A stretch of 64,000 bases of DNA, taken from Gemmata massiliana (GTDB lineage: Bacteria > Planctomycetota > Planctomycetia > Gemmatales > Gemmataceae). The stretch is taken from NCBI RefSeq assembly GCF_901538265.1, contig NZ_LR593886.1, positions 3,084,843 to 3,148,842 of the forward strand, in the 5' to 3' direction. The position numbers were made by a program, and so were the translations under genes. The notes beneath the pieces are model-generated. The model saw only the letters and a list, made by a program, of their open reading frames with translations, did no database searches and had not been told where the DNA came from. This document shows, piece after piece, positions 34,520 to 43,397 of this stretch. Every line of letters starts with the position of its first letter. Position 1 is the stretch's first letter.

Positions 34520-35508
34520 CTAGGTTGTTTCTGACAATGCCGTTTTTCGGCTACAATGTTAGTGACCTCATCTCGCGAGATGGGAGGTTTCCCGAAGGAG
34601 GCCACCCATGAAGCGCTACGATCTAACGGACGCGCAATGGAATGCCATCGCGTCCTTTGTCCCTGATTGCCACCACCACGGCAAAGCCGGGCATCCGTGG
34701 AAGGACCATCGACCCCTGGTCAATGGTATCCTCTGGCATCTCCACACCGGCGCACCTTGGCCCGACACGCCCGAACGCTACGGACCCTGGCAAACCGTCT
34801 ACGACCGCTTCAATCGCTGGCGGAAGGACGGCACCTGGGCCACAATCCTCGATGCACTCCTGATCCGTCTCGACAACGCCGGACGCATCGACCGCGACTT
34901 GTGGTGCGTCGATGGGACCGTCATTCGGGCCAGCCGGTCGGCCGCCGGGGCGGAAAAAAAATCCCGACTGCCAGCCCCAGTTGGGTGGGCCAAAACGCAC
35001 GCAACTGGATGAGCCGGAAGACCATGCATTGGGGCGGTCGCAAGGCGGCTTCGGCACCAAGACCCACGTGGTCTGCGACGGGCGAGGTACACTGCTGGCG
35101 GTTCGCCTGACTGCCGGTCAGAAACACGAGTCGAAGTCGTTGCAACCCGTCTTGCAACAGGCTCGTCGCCCGCGTCGGAAAGGTCGCCCACGCGGGCCCA
35201 AGCGGGTAGCGGGTGACAAGGGCTATAGTTATCCCGGCACCCACGCCTGGCTACGTCGTCATCACATCAAGTCCGTGATCCCGACCCGCAAGAACCAGTC
35301 GCCGGACCCAACTTTTGAAGAGCAAACCTACCGAAAGCGGAACATCATCGAGCGCATGATTGGCTGGTTCAAAGAGTGCCGGGCCTTGGGTACTCGCTAC
35401 GACAAACTCGCAGTCAACTATGTTGCGTTGTGGATGGTTGCCAACATCCATCACTTGCTCAAGAAACGCCTCTGCTTCCTGCAAACTGGATTGTCAGAAA
35501 CAACCTAG
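34520..35508 (+). mobile_element. IS5-family insertion sequence
   Basis: Terminal inverted repeats of 15 bases are exact: 'GTTGTTTCTGACAAT' at 34524-34538 and its complement at 35490-35504. Both ends are flanked by CTAG (34520-34523 and 35505-35508), consistent with a CTAG or TA target duplication. Between them lies a two-frame transposase gene with an A8 slip site. The size, DDE transposase and frameshift fit the IS427-like group of IS5. It appears intact and complete. Confidence 0.9.
34608..35508 (+). CDS. IS5-family DDE transposase, two frames joined by slippage
   Basis: The first frame (34608-35012) carries the N-terminal part ('MKRYDLTDAQWNAIASFVPD', then 'WCVDGTVIRASR' with the first catalytic Asp). 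The second frame (open from 34912, to 35508) carries 'VAGDKGYSYPG' with the second Asp and 'KRNIIERMIGWFKECRALGT' with the Glu. The frames meet at eight consecutive A (34954-34961). Moving from the first to the second requires +1 (or -2), which loss of one A by RNA-polymerase or ribosome slippage would give. Programmed frameshifting at such A-runs is known for IS427-type elements and controls transposase level. The stop codon uses the TAG of the right-hand CTAG. Confidence 0.85.
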
Positions 35509-35736
35509 TCCCCGGCCTTTGGACTTACGGGCGTCACGTCGCGATCCGGATCGCGATACTGGAACCACATCCACCGCAGCGCATCGACGGTAACGCACCC
35601 ACTCGGCTCGTGCAACAAGTTCCGCGAGAGAGCGGAGCGGGCCGAAGGTGCCCTGAAGGGACCGTAGCGCAGTGGAGTCGCGTAAGGGCCCGGTCCGAAG
35701 GACGCGCCCAAATGTCTGGCCGCGGCCACAGAAGAA
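35509..35736. other. Right flank of the IS with an 18-bp palindrome
   Basis: Contains the perfect palindrome TCGCGATCCGGATCGCGA at 35539-35556. A minus-strand frame here reads 'VDALRWMWFQYRDPDRDVTP' and ends at the IS border, probably the tail of a gene interrupted or decayed by the insertion. Confidence 0.45.
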
Positions 35737-35973
35737 TCACTCCCCGAACTTCCCCCGCCCGCTCCTTTGGGACGAACCATCTTTCGCACCGATCAACCCG
35801 AGCAGCCCCCGAATCTTGTACTCACCCAAGGCCCCGTAGGCGGTAAACAGCAACCCAAGCCCTCCCGTCAGGACGGCATCCTTGTACCGCTCATCCCGTA
35901 CCATCAGCCCCGTACCGAACAGAAAGAGGACGCCGACCAGAAGGCCCAACGATCGGAACACAACACGTTTCAT
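35737..35973 (-). CDS. Small two-span membrane protein
   Basis: About 78 residues from the ATG at 35973. Two hydrophobic helices: 'SLGLLVGVLFLFGTGLMV' and 'AVLTGGLGLLFTAYGALG', with a basic tail 'GSSQRSGRGKFGE'. No family known to me. The frame extends upstream to 36096, but those residues show no conservation or membrane character. Confidence 0.5.
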   Translation of the reverse strand: MKRVVFRSLGLLVGVLFLFGTGLMVRDERYKDAVLTGGLGLLFTAYGALGEYKIRGLLGLIGAKDGSSQRSGRGKFGE

Positions 35974-36147
35974 ACCCACCCTCGTGTTCAGTTTCTCCCC
36001 GCGGTCTACCGACATTGTCCGGTTTTGAGAGAGGGATGCGAGCTCGGCATCTCGGACGCCAACGCCGAAACGAAGTAGCACACGAGACGGCGCCACCGGA
36101 TCGCCCCGATAGAATCGCAGTCAGAACCGCAGTGGGAGGGCCCACCA

Positions 36148-36888
36148 ATGACCGAAGCGGAATGGCTGGCGTGTGTGAACCCGGAAACGATGCTCGACTT
36201 TCTGGAAGGGCATTGCGACTTGATCGAGAGCGACGACCCGGCCGTCTGGCCCGTCGGCCGAAAGCTTCGCCTGTTCGCCGTCGGGTGTTGTCGACACGTG
36301 GGCCACCTGTTGACCGACCCCTTGAGCTACCACGCGCTAGAGGTGACCGAGCGGTACGTCGATGGGTTCGTAACCCGAGACGAACGGGTGAACGCCGCCC
36401 TCGCCGCCGGCCAAGCAACCAATGAACTCGAGGGGGTCGATGACGGCCGGTATCAGGCCGCCACCGCGGCGTATCGGACCCTGGATGACATCGTGGGCAA
36501 CTTCACCGACGTGGTCGAAGCCGTGGACTACGCCGCGTGTGTGGTAGCGCGCCCGGCCAGCCTCGCGCCGGACCGGAACGAGGGTGACTACGACTCCCGG
36601 AGGTACAACGAGGCCAAGCGGTCAGAACAGTCTCATCAGGCGAGCCTTCTCCGCGACATCTTCAACCCCTTCCGCCCTGTCACCTTCCTCCCCGAGTGGC
36701 GCACCTCCACGGTCCTCGCCCTGGCGGCGCAGATGTACGAGTCCCGCGACTTCTCCGCGATGCCGATCCTGGCCGACGCGCTCCAAGACGCCGGCTGCAC
36801 CGATGAAGCGATCCTGACGCACTGTCGGGGGCCGGGTCCGCACGTGAGGGGGTGTTTTTGCGTCGATGCGATTTTGGGCAAGTCGTAG
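36148..36888 (+). CDS. Gemmata-type 'MTEAEWLAC' hypothetical protein
   Basis: A protein of 246 residues, 'gggagg' upstream of ATG 36148. Start 'MTEAEWLACVNPETMLDFLE', middle 'RKLRLFAVGCCRHVGHLLTD', later 'QASLLRDIFNPFRPVTFLPE', and end 'ILTHCRGPGPHVRGCFCVDA'. This exact plan is, from memory, an abundant lineage-specific family in Gemmata and close relatives, of unknown function; copies differ mainly in the alanine-rich middle. It is useful as a taxonomic marker. The small membrane protein gene starts about 20 bases downstream, suggesting an operon. Confidence 0.85.
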   Translation: MTEAEWLACVNPETMLDFLEGHCDLIESDDPAVWPVGRKLRLFAVGCCRHVGHLLTDPLSYHALEVTERYVDGFVTRDERVNAALAAGQATNELEGVDDGRYQAATAAYRTLDDIVGNFTDVVEAVDYAACVVARPASLAPDRNEGDYDSRRYNEAKRSEQSHQASLLRDIFNPFRPVTFLPEWRTSTVLALAAQMYESRDFSAMPILADALQDAGCTDEAILTHCRGPGPHVRGCFCVDAILGKS

Positions 36889-36908
36889 TCCCACGAAAAG
36901 GAGCACGG

Positions 36909-37136
36909 ATGCGCCGCAGGAGAAGCGTGTTATTCGACATGGGGCTGGCCGGTGTGGGGTGCTTCCTCTTCGCGTACCCGGCCTACGTCCTCTGGCTGTT
37001 CGTCGAAGAGGATGCGTGGCTCGGGTGGTCAATCCTCACCGGGTTCGCGGTCAGCTACGCGTTCGTCCGACTCGTCGACCGGGTCGCGGCCCGGGTGGAG
37101 ACGGGGATGGCGGCGTTACGGCGGTACCTCTCGTGA
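36909..37136 (+). CDS. Small membrane protein
   Basis: About 75 residues from ATG 36909 ('MRRRRSVLFDMGLAGVGCFL'), after 'aaaaggagcacgg'. Two membrane helices ('LAGVGCFLFAYPAYVLWLFV', 'GWSILTGFAVSYAFVRLV') with a basic N-terminus inside. Unknown family; the gap of only 20 bases suggests co-transcription with the preceding gene. Confidence 0.55.
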   Translation: MRRRRSVLFDMGLAGVGCFLFAYPAYVLWLFVEEDAWLGWSILTGFAVSYAFVRLVDRVAARVETGMAALRRYLS

Positions 37137-37258
37137 CCTGGCACGCGCTGAACGAGTCGTAGTTGCACCCCGGCGGCGGATCGGGGATGATAGTTCGACC
37201 GATCTAAACATGAGTTCGGCAAGACTTCTGATTCCATTCTCGACGCCTTGGAGAGCCA

Positions 37259-37669
37259 ATGCTCCGATTTCTCACCTTCGTGTTGAGCGCCGCGATGTGC
37301 GGTACCGTGGCTACAGACTCCGGAGCCGACGACAAGAAAGAGCCGGCCAAGGCGGTCAAGGTGACCGCTACGGAGCTGATGAAGGAATTCGAACGGAGTG
37401 CCGAAAAATTCAAGGAAAAGTACAAGGATAAGCGGCTCGAGATCGAGGGGGAAGTCTTCAGTGTGGAGCCCGATGCGAAGCTGGTGCGACTGAGGTGCAA
37501 CAAGGGCGACGGCGTGGTCAAGATGGCCGTGTGCGAGTTCCCCAAGCTGCCGAAGGAGCAGTTCGCCAAGTTCAAAAAGGGCGCGACGGCGACCATCCGA
37601 GGCACCCTGTCCTTCTTCGTGAGCAGCGGCGGGGACATCCTGATCGACTTGTGCGAGCCGGTCAAGTAA
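37259..37669 (+). CDS. Secreted OB-fold (tRNA_anti-like) protein
   Basis: A protein of 136 residues. A signal peptide ('MLRFLTFVLSAAMCGTVATD') is followed by a charged helix ('ATELMKEFERSAEKFKEKYK') and then an OB-fold-like region ('KRLEIEGEVFSVEPDAKLVR', 'KFKKGATATIRGTLSFF'). This matches the tRNA_anti-like (PF12869-type) exported proteins, where the pattern 'L...Y..N...A...YKGK.l.v.G.V' is typical. Their function is unknown; they probably bind ligands or nucleic acid outside the cytoplasm. Isolated gene. Confidence 0.65.
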   Translation: MLRFLTFVLSAAMCGTVATDSGADDKKEPAKAVKVTATELMKEFERSAEKFKEKYKDKRLEIEGEVFSVEPDAKLVRLRCNKGDGVVKMAVCEFPKLPKEQFAKFKKGATATIRGTLSFFVSSGGDILIDLCEPVK

Positions 37670-37919
37670 GCGAGTGTCGCGCCGGGCTCGGTGGCGCGTA
37701 ATCAATCGCCGAACTGAGGCGCATCCGCGCCGAACCCGGTGCTACCCCGGACCCCACATAACGCCGCACCCCGTTACCGTTTGGCTCACCCGAAGGCTTC
37801 GTCCTTGATCGAAACGGGGGACCTCCATCTCAGAACCTGCGGTCAGCAATCCCCTTCTTGCGATACGGTAATTGACACGACGTGGATCGCAACGAAGGTC
37901 GAGTGGCCGGAGGAAGCCC

Positions 37920-38300
37920 GTGGAACAGAAGCGCCTGGGCGCCGGGATGCGGTGGCTGCTGATGGCGTGCGGGCCGATGAACCTTGGCGCCGTGGCCGTC
38001 TTCGCACCCCCGTTCCCGCACCTGCGGAACATGGTTGGCTTGCCCGAAGCGCGCCCGCTGTACCTGTGGGTGCTGATGGCGTGGCTGCCGCTGTTCGGGA
38101 TGGGGTACTTCTGGATGGGCTGGAGCGGGAAGGCGTCCCGGGCCTTCATGGCCGTCGGCGGGGCGGGCAAGGCGACGTTCGCGGTGATCCTGCTCGCCCT
38201 GTGGACGAATGGCGAGTTGCCGGCAACCGCCGGGCTCGTCGGCCTGCCCGACCTGGTGCTCGCGGGCGTGTTCGCGGCTTGGTTGTGGCGGACGAGATGA
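37920..38300 (+). CDS. Four-helix membrane protein
   Basis: About 126 residues from GTG 37920, chosen for its strong ribosome-binding site ('ggaggaagccc'); the frame is open upstream to 37872. Four hydrophobic spans: 'GMRWLLMACGPMNLGAVAVF', 'YLWVLMAWLPLFGMGYFWMG', 'AGKATFAVILLALW' and 'LPDLVLAGVFAAWLW'. The layout recalls small DoxX-like or DUF-type membrane proteins, but I cannot name a family. A second membrane protein gene follows within about 75 bases. Confidence 0.55.
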   Translation: MEQKRLGAGMRWLLMACGPMNLGAVAVFAPPFPHLRNMVGLPEARPLYLWVLMAWLPLFGMGYFWMGWSGKASRAFMAVGGAGKATFAVILLALWTNGELPATAGLVGLPDLVLAGVFAAWLWRTR

Positions 38301-38372
38301 GGTTGCTGCGGTGCGGCTGTGGTGCGAATTCGGATAGCCGGTGGTTCGGCCGGGGGGCGCGGGGACGGCATC

Positions 38373-38849
38373 GTGCGGCTCTTCCAGAACATCCTCCTGG
38401 TCATCGGTGCCCCGGCGCTGGGGGTGCTGACATGCGGCCTGGGCTTGGCAAGTGTCATGGCCGCGACGGTGTTCCGGACGCGCGCGGGCCAGGACCCGAG
38501 CCTCGACTGGGGTGGAGCCGCATCCTTTCTGTGTTTTGGTCTGTGTGGGAGTGCTTTCGGGGCCATCGCCGGCCTCGTGTTGGCCGTCCGTCGGATCAAT
38601 TTCCGGGAGGGCGGCCCGTGGGGACCGGCCATTTGGATCGGGGTCGTACTGGGCGTGGCCGGGGCCTTGGCGGTTCGGTTCTCGGGCGCCCTGGATCGTT
38701 ACGTGCCCGGCAATGTGATCCGGTGGGGACCGGGCCTGGCTTGCTTCCTGGCCGCGTGCGGCACGCTGGGTGGGTTGCTGGGGAGTTCCGTCGAGACACG
38801 CCGGGGCCATCCGGAACGGAGGAAGCGTCGCCCGAGACACCCGGCGTAG
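38373..38849 (+). CDS. Multi-span membrane protein
   Basis: About 158 residues from a GTG at 38373 ('VRLFQNILLVIGAPALGVLT'); the frame opens upstream at 38319. Four hydrophobic segments are visible ('LLVIGAPALGVLTCGLGLAS', 'ASFLCFGLCGSAFGAIAGLV', 'AIWIGVVLGVAGALAVRF', 'GLACFLAACGTLGGLLGS') and the tail is basic ('RRGHPERRKRRPRHPA'), so the C-terminus should be cytoplasmic. No family recognised. Confidence 0.5.
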   Translation: MRLFQNILLVIGAPALGVLTCGLGLASVMAATVFRTRAGQDPSLDWGGAASFLCFGLCGSAFGAIAGLVLAVRRINFREGGPWGPAIWIGVVLGVAGALAVRFSGALDRYVPGNVIRWGPGLACFLAACGTLGGLLGSSVETRRGHPERRKRRPRHPA

Positions 38850-38971
38850 CCTGCCGCCCACGCCTCTTGCGATCGTGATCGTAAGGGAGGCGAAGCCTGT
38901 CCGCGGGACCAAAGCCCTGAAGCGCATGGGCCGAAGGCATCGCCCGGTCTTGCGAGGCCACGCCATTTCGA

Positions 38972-39569
38972 CTACTTCCCCGGTGTAAACGACTTGAGCA
39001 CCTTCTCCGCGGCCCCCGGCAGGCCGTACTGCAACTTGACGAGCCCGATGCCTTGAACGTACCACGCGGCCCGTGCGAACGTCGGGTTAAACGGTTGTCC
39101 GTTGAGTTCGGTTACATTGAGGACCACCTTGGTCGCCCGGAACGTGCCCGCCGGCACCCGCACGTCCTCGGTCCCTTCGACCCTTGAGCGCCCGCCGTGT
39201 GCGGGAGAAGTCGGGTGGGGCGGGGGTTTTACCTCCCAGGAATCCTCGTTCTTGATCGGGAACCGGAGTGCCGTTTCAACGGCCTGAAGGTCCCTTTTGC
39301 CCCGGAAGAGGACGGCGTCCTTGGACAGCTCGTAGGTGGCCTCCCAGGGCTGCCGCCTCCCGTTCGTCCGCACCCGCACGGTCAGGAGTATGCTCTCGGG
39401 CAGTTTCTCGGCTTTAACGATCTCATCCGTCACCTCCAACTCCCCCTTGGTGTAGACCCACTGGGTGCCCACGGCCGTGGGCCAGAACGGCTTCTCTCCG
39501 GCGAGGTGCTTGGGTACCGGTGCGGCCCCGAGCACCGGGAGCAGAACGAGAGGGGCGAACCCATCGCAT
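38972..39569 (-). pseudogene. Secreted protein gene with a probable frameshift at its start
   Basis: The body encodes an exported protein ('APLVLLPVLGAAPVPKHLAG', 'KPFWPTAVGTQWVY', 'DVRVPAGTFRATKVV', 'WYVQGIGLVKLQYG') like planctomycete lipoprotein-type proteins with a 'GTQWVYT...' domain. A good ribosome-binding site (aaggaga) precedes an ATG at 39569, but its frame is off by one: removing one G from the GGG at about 39560 would give 'MRWFAPLVLL', a normal signal peptide that runs into the body. As sequenced, the body frame opens upstream without a good start. So either a one-base insertion has inactivated the gene or there is a base-call error. Confidence 0.55.
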
Positions 39570-39754
39570 GTGTGTCTCCTTAACGGACGATAGAAGTCTA
39601 CCGCGACTAATTTCGTTGAGCTACACCCCGCTCCGGAAACCACTTTTAACGACTCGGCCATACGACATTTCGCACACACCAATACAGTTCACCATCCATT
39701 TGCCTCCCCACGCGCGCACGTATACAGTTCCACATCACCCGTCGGAACCATCCC
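39570..39754. other. Possible oriT region
   Basis: The intergenic space before the relaxase gene is less GC-rich and contains two copies of 'ATACAGTTC', at 39682-39690 and 39722-39730, 40 bases apart. MobF relaxases usually act on an oriT lying close to their gene. No nic consensus could be confirmed by eye. Confidence 0.35.
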
Positions 39755-42460
39755 GTGCTCAGATTTCATGTCATTTCAAATGTCAAGGCGGCAGAAGCGT
39801 ATTACCGCAAGACCGACGGCGGCGCGTATTACGCCAACAACGAACTCCGCCAGGAGTGGCTCGGCCGCGGCGCCGAGGAACTCGGCCTCTCCGGTGCGCC
39901 CGACTTCGAGCACTTCACGCGCCTGATCCGCGGGCTCGACCCGCACACCGGCGCGCAGCTCACCGCCAAACTGGTGGACCACCGGATCCCCGCCTGGGAC
40001 GTCACCGCCAGCATCCCCAAGGGCGCGACCATCGCCCTGGAGCGCGGCGACGAGTCGGTCCGCGACGCGCTCTGGCAGGCCGTGCGCGAGACGGTCGCGG
40101 ACCTCGAGCGGTACGCCACCACCCGGGTCCGCAAGGGCGACCAGCAGGGGGACCGGGTGACCGGCAACCTGGTCGGGTTCGCGGTCGAGCACGCCGAAAC
40201 CAGGCCCGCCAAGGGGGACGGGATGCCGGACCCCGACCGGCACGTCCACGTCGTGCTGTTCAACCTGACCTACGACCCCACCGAGCGCGAGTGGAAGGCC
40301 GTCAAGTTCCGCCCGATCATGGACCAGCGCCGGTACTTCGACCGGAGCTTCGACGCGCGGTTCGCCCGCAAGCTCGCCGACCTCGGGTACGGGATCGAGA
40401 CCAAGTACAAGGCGGACGGTAAGGGCGGGCGGCGCTACTTCTCGTGGGACATCGCCGGCATGCCCGCGTCCCTCGTGGCCAAATTCTCCCGCCGCACGGC
40501 CGAGGTCGAACAACTGGCCGCCGATCTCGGCGTCTCCGACCCGCGCTCCAAGGACAAGCTCGGCGCCACGTCGCGCCGGAACAAGCGGGCGGACCTGACG
40601 CTCGAGGCGTGCCGGGCGTACTGGGACCAGAAGGTGAATCCCGAGGAGGCCCGACAGGTGGCCGCGACCCTGCAAGCGGCCGTGGGCGGGGAGAACCCGG
40701 CCCCGGAGAACACCCTCGAGAAGGCGGTGGCGTACGCCATTGCCCACCACTTCGAGCGGAACTCGGTCGTCGACTGGCACACCCTGGCCGCCACCGCGCT
40801 GGAGCGGGGCCTGGGCGCGGCCGTGCCCGAGGACATCGAGCCCGAGGCGCGGCGCCAGGGCGTCCTCATCCGGGGCGGCGAGGCGACCACCCGGGAGGTG
40901 CTGGCCGAGGAGCAGCGGATCATCGGGTTCGCCCGCGCGGGCCGGGGCGTGTACAAATCGTTGGGCGCGGCCCGGGAACCGTCGGACGCCGAACGCGCCG
41001 GGCTGAGTGCCGACCAGCGGGCCGTCGTCCGTCACGTGTGGGCGTGCCCCGACCAGGTGATCCTCATTGAGGGCGATGCGGGCACCGGCAAGACCGACGC
41101 CATGCGGGTGACCATCCCGGGCCTCGACAAGCCGGGCGTGTTCCTGGCCCCGTCGGCGTCCGCCAGCCGGGGCACGCTGCGCGAGAAGGGGTTCGCCAAC
41201 GCCGACACCGTCGCCCGGTTCCTCGTCGACAAGCCGTTCCGGGAGCGGGCGCGCGACGGGTACATTTACGTCGACGAGGCCCCGCTTACCGGCTTGCGCG
41301 ACATCGACGCCGTGTTCCGCCACGCCGCGGACCTGAACGCCCGCGTGATCCTTCAGGGCGACCGCAAGCAGCACAAGAGCGTCCCGCGCGGCAACCTGTT
41401 CGAGATCCTGGACCGGTACGCCGGGCTCCCGGTCGGGCGCCTGACCACGAACTGGCGCCAGCAGCACGAGATGTACAAAACAGCCGTCGATGCGATCGCG
41501 GCGGGGAAGCTTCTCGCCGGGTACGACGCGCTGGCCGGCTTGGGCTGGGTGAAACAGACCTCGACCGACGAGCGCCACGAATCACTGGTGGCCGACTACC
41601 TGGCGGCCCTCGACGCCGGCAAGTCCGTGCTGGTCGTGGCGCCCACCCACGCCGAGGGCGACGAACTCACGGCACAGTTGCGGACGAGACTGAAGGAGAG
41701 GGGGGACATCGACGGCCATGAGCACGTGGTGGAGCAGCTCCTCCCGCTGAACTGGACCGAGGCCGAGAAGGGCGACCGGGCCCGGTACGACGGGACCGAA
41801 GTGTTACAGTTCCAGCGGAGCAGCGGACCGTACCGCGCGGGCGAGCGCGCCCGGGCCGGGGACGAGAGGGGCGGGCGAACGGCCCCGGACCCGCGCTACT
41901 TCTCGGTGTACCGCCGGGACGCGCTCGCCCTCGCGCGCGGCGACGTGGTGCGGATCACGGCCAACGGCAAGGACACGTCCGGGCGGCACAAGCTCGACAA
42001 CGGGAGCCAGTACACCGTCGCCGGGTTCACCCCAAAAGGCGACATCGCACTGACCAACGGGTGGGTCCTGGGGCGGGATTTCGGGCACCTGGCCCACGGG
42101 TACGTCACCACTTCTCATGCGTCCCAGGGGCGCACGGTCGACCGGGTGCTGATCGCGATGGGCGCGGCCTCCCGCCCGGCCGTGTCGGCCGAACAGTTCT
42201 ACGTCTCGGTCAGTCGCGGCCGCGAGCGCGCCACGATCTACACCGACCTGGCCCCGGCGGCGCTCCGGGATGTGATCCAGCGGCGCGACGCCCGCAAATC
42301 CGCGACCGAACTGATGGGCGTCCCGGCGCGCCCGCCGAAGGCCCGTGTGCGCACCTTCATGGCCCGCGTCCGGGAGGTGCTCGCGCAGTTGCGCGAGAAG
42401 GCCGCGCGTGCTATTGGGGAAGCCATCCTGGCGCCGCAGAGGGAGTACCATGTCCGCTGA
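39755..42460 (+). CDS. MobF-type conjugative relaxase with helicase domain (TrwC/TraA-like)
   Basis: A protein of 901 residues from GTG 39755 ('MLRFHVISNVKAAEAYYRKT'). The N-terminal ~300 residues are the TrwC relaxase domain: a Tyr pair near the start ('AYYRK', 'YYANN') that attacks the nic site, and the metal-binding 'DRHVHVVLFN' at ~162-171 (HxHxxxxN). At ~440 a superfamily-1 helicase begins: Walker A 'EGDAGTGKTDAM', Walker B 'YIYVDEAPLTG', 'LQGDRKQHKSVPRG' (motif III), and at the C-terminus 'GYVTTSHASQGRTVDRVLIA' with 'YVSVSRGRE' (motifs V-VI). It nicks oriT and unwinds the transferred strand. The next gene overlaps its end by 11 bases. It is complete and shows this element is mobilisable or conjugative. 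Confidence 0.93.
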   Translation: MLRFHVISNVKAAEAYYRKTDGGAYYANNELRQEWLGRGAEELGLSGAPDFEHFTRLIRGLDPHTGAQLTAKLVDHRIPAWDVTASIPKGATIALERGDESVRDALWQAVRETVADLERYATTRVRKGDQQGDRVTGNLVGFAVEHAETRPAKGDGMPDPDRHVHVVLFNLTYDPTEREWKAVKFRPIMDQRRYFDRSFDARFARKLADLGYGIETKYKADGKGGRRYFSWDIAGMPASLVAKFSRRTAEVEQLAADLGVSDPRSKDKLGATSRRNKRADLTLEACRAYWDQKVNPEEARQVAATLQAAVGGENPAPENTLEKAVAYAIAHHFERNSVVDWHTLAATALERGLGAAVPEDIEPEARRQGVLIRGGEATTREVLAEEQRIIGFARAGRGVYKSLGAAREPSDAERAGLSADQRAVVRHVWACPDQVILIEGDAGTGKTDAMRVTIPGLDKPGVFLAPSASASRGTLREKGFANADTVARFLVDKPFRERARDGYIYVDEAPLTGLRDIDAVFRHAADLNARVILQGDRKQHKSVPRGNLFEILDRYAGLPVGRLTTNWRQQHEMYKTAVDAIAAGKLLAGYDALAGLGWVKQTSTDERHESLVADYLAALDAGKSVLVVAPTHAEGDELTAQLRTRLKERGDIDGHEHVVEQLLPLNWTEAEKGDRARYDGTEVLQFQRSSGPYRAGERARAGDERGGRTAPDPRYFSVYRRDALALARGDVVRITANGKDTSGRHKLDNGSQYTVAGFTPKGDIALTNGWVLGRDFGHLAHGYVTTSHASQGRTVDRVLIAMGAASRPAVSAEQFYVSVSRGRERATIYTDLAPAALRDVIQRRDARKSATELMGVPARPPKARVRTFMARVREVLAQLREKAARAIGEAILAPQREYHVR

Positions 42461-42881
42461 GTTCCTGAAAGAACGGCTGGCCGCGCTGGGGCCGAAGCCC
42501 GAACCCGAGTCGGACGCCGCGCTGCCCGACCCGGCCGCCCCGTACCAGGCCCACGGGCGCGCCTCAAACGCCCCGGTTTACACCCTCCACTGTGCCCTCG
42601 GCAAGGACGGGTTTCGCTCGTTCCAGTACGCGCACCTGGACTCCGACAGCGCGTTCCGGATCGAGCCCCGGGGCCACGTCATTACCGTGCGGTTCGCGGG
42701 CACGCGGACCGTGGCGGTGACGATCCGGGGCCGGAACCTGGGGCGGTTGTACGACTACCTGCACCAGCACCGGATCCCGTGGCTCATGCGCGCCGACCGG
42801 GATTTCGCGGACGGGGCCGACAAGCAGCCGCTGATCACGGCCATCGAGATCGAGGAGGTAACCGAACGGACCGCGCACTGA
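42450..42881 (+). CDS. Hypothetical protein linked to the relaxase
   Basis: A protein of 143 residues from ATG 42450, overlapping the relaxase gene by 11 bases, so co-translated. N-terminal ~35 residues are Pro/Glu-rich and flexible. The body is beta-rich ('DSAFRIEPRGHVITVRFAGT', 'RTVAVTIRGRNLGRLYDYLH', 'HRIPWLMRADRDFADGAD'). This resembles small plasmid proteins found directly behind MobF relaxases in other planctomycete elements (from memory). Possibly a relaxosome accessory factor. Confidence 0.6.
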   Translation: MSAEFLKERLAALGPKPEPESDAALPDPAAPYQAHGRASNAPVYTLHCALGKDGFRSFQYAHLDSDSAFRIEPRGHVITVRFAGTRTVAVTIRGRNLGRLYDYLHQHRIPWLMRADRDFADGADKQPLITAIEIEEVTERTAH

Positions 42882-43343
42882 CGGAGCCGATGCGGCCCGG
42901 CCGCACGCCGGCCGTAACAGCGAACTGCTCATGCGGGAGACGGGGCGCGAAGATCACGACGTGCGTGCCGGCCAGCCGGCTGTCAACCCGGCTTGCAATC
43001 ATGCCATCGTGCTTGCCAGGTGCTCGGCAAGCTGGCACCCAATCAAGAATGCCGAAAGCCCGCAAGCAGGGCCGCGTCCACCGCTTGCCGCACCTCCCCG
43101 GGTTGGCCCGCGATCGACCCGCTCGAAGGCGCCGGCCGGCACCGTCCGGGGGCGTGGCGTCGGTCCGCCCGGGCGAGGATCTGTTCGTGCAAGAGCGGCG
43201 CGAGCACCTGGGGCCTGCCCATCCGCCCATTTCGCACCATCGCGCCCGGCAGTGTGGAGTGAATCGTTGCGTGCCAAATCGTTGATTCGGCCGCCATTTT
43301 GGCCCTCCGCCGCGCGGTCCCAGAGCCGCTCACAGTCGTTTCG
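42882..43343. other. Intergenic region with short inverted repeats
   Basis: No gene of confidence. Contains small repeats of the gccggc/cttgcc type, for example CTTGCC-(8)-GGCAAG at about 43013-43032, similar in style to the region upstream of parA. Could include an origin, recombination or partition site, but nothing is decisive. Confidence 0.35.
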
Positions 43344-43397
43344 TTGACAAACAGTATTAATTATTGTAATATAAATTAAATATATTGAGATAATTGC
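43344..43397 (+). promoter_or_regulatory. tacAT promoter and operator region
   Basis: TTGACA (43344-43349), a 17-bp spacer and TAATAT (43367-43372) form a near-consensus sigma-70 promoter 25 bases before the antitoxin start. The stretch from 43350 to 43391 is extremely AT-rich with TTAAT/ATTAA-type half-sites, as expected for an RHH antitoxin operator. Confidence 0.7.

Noticed and set aside
42779..43347. Overlapping open frames in the intergenic space after the relaxase operon
   Set aside because: All are low-complexity Arg/Pro/Ala frames without conserved features.
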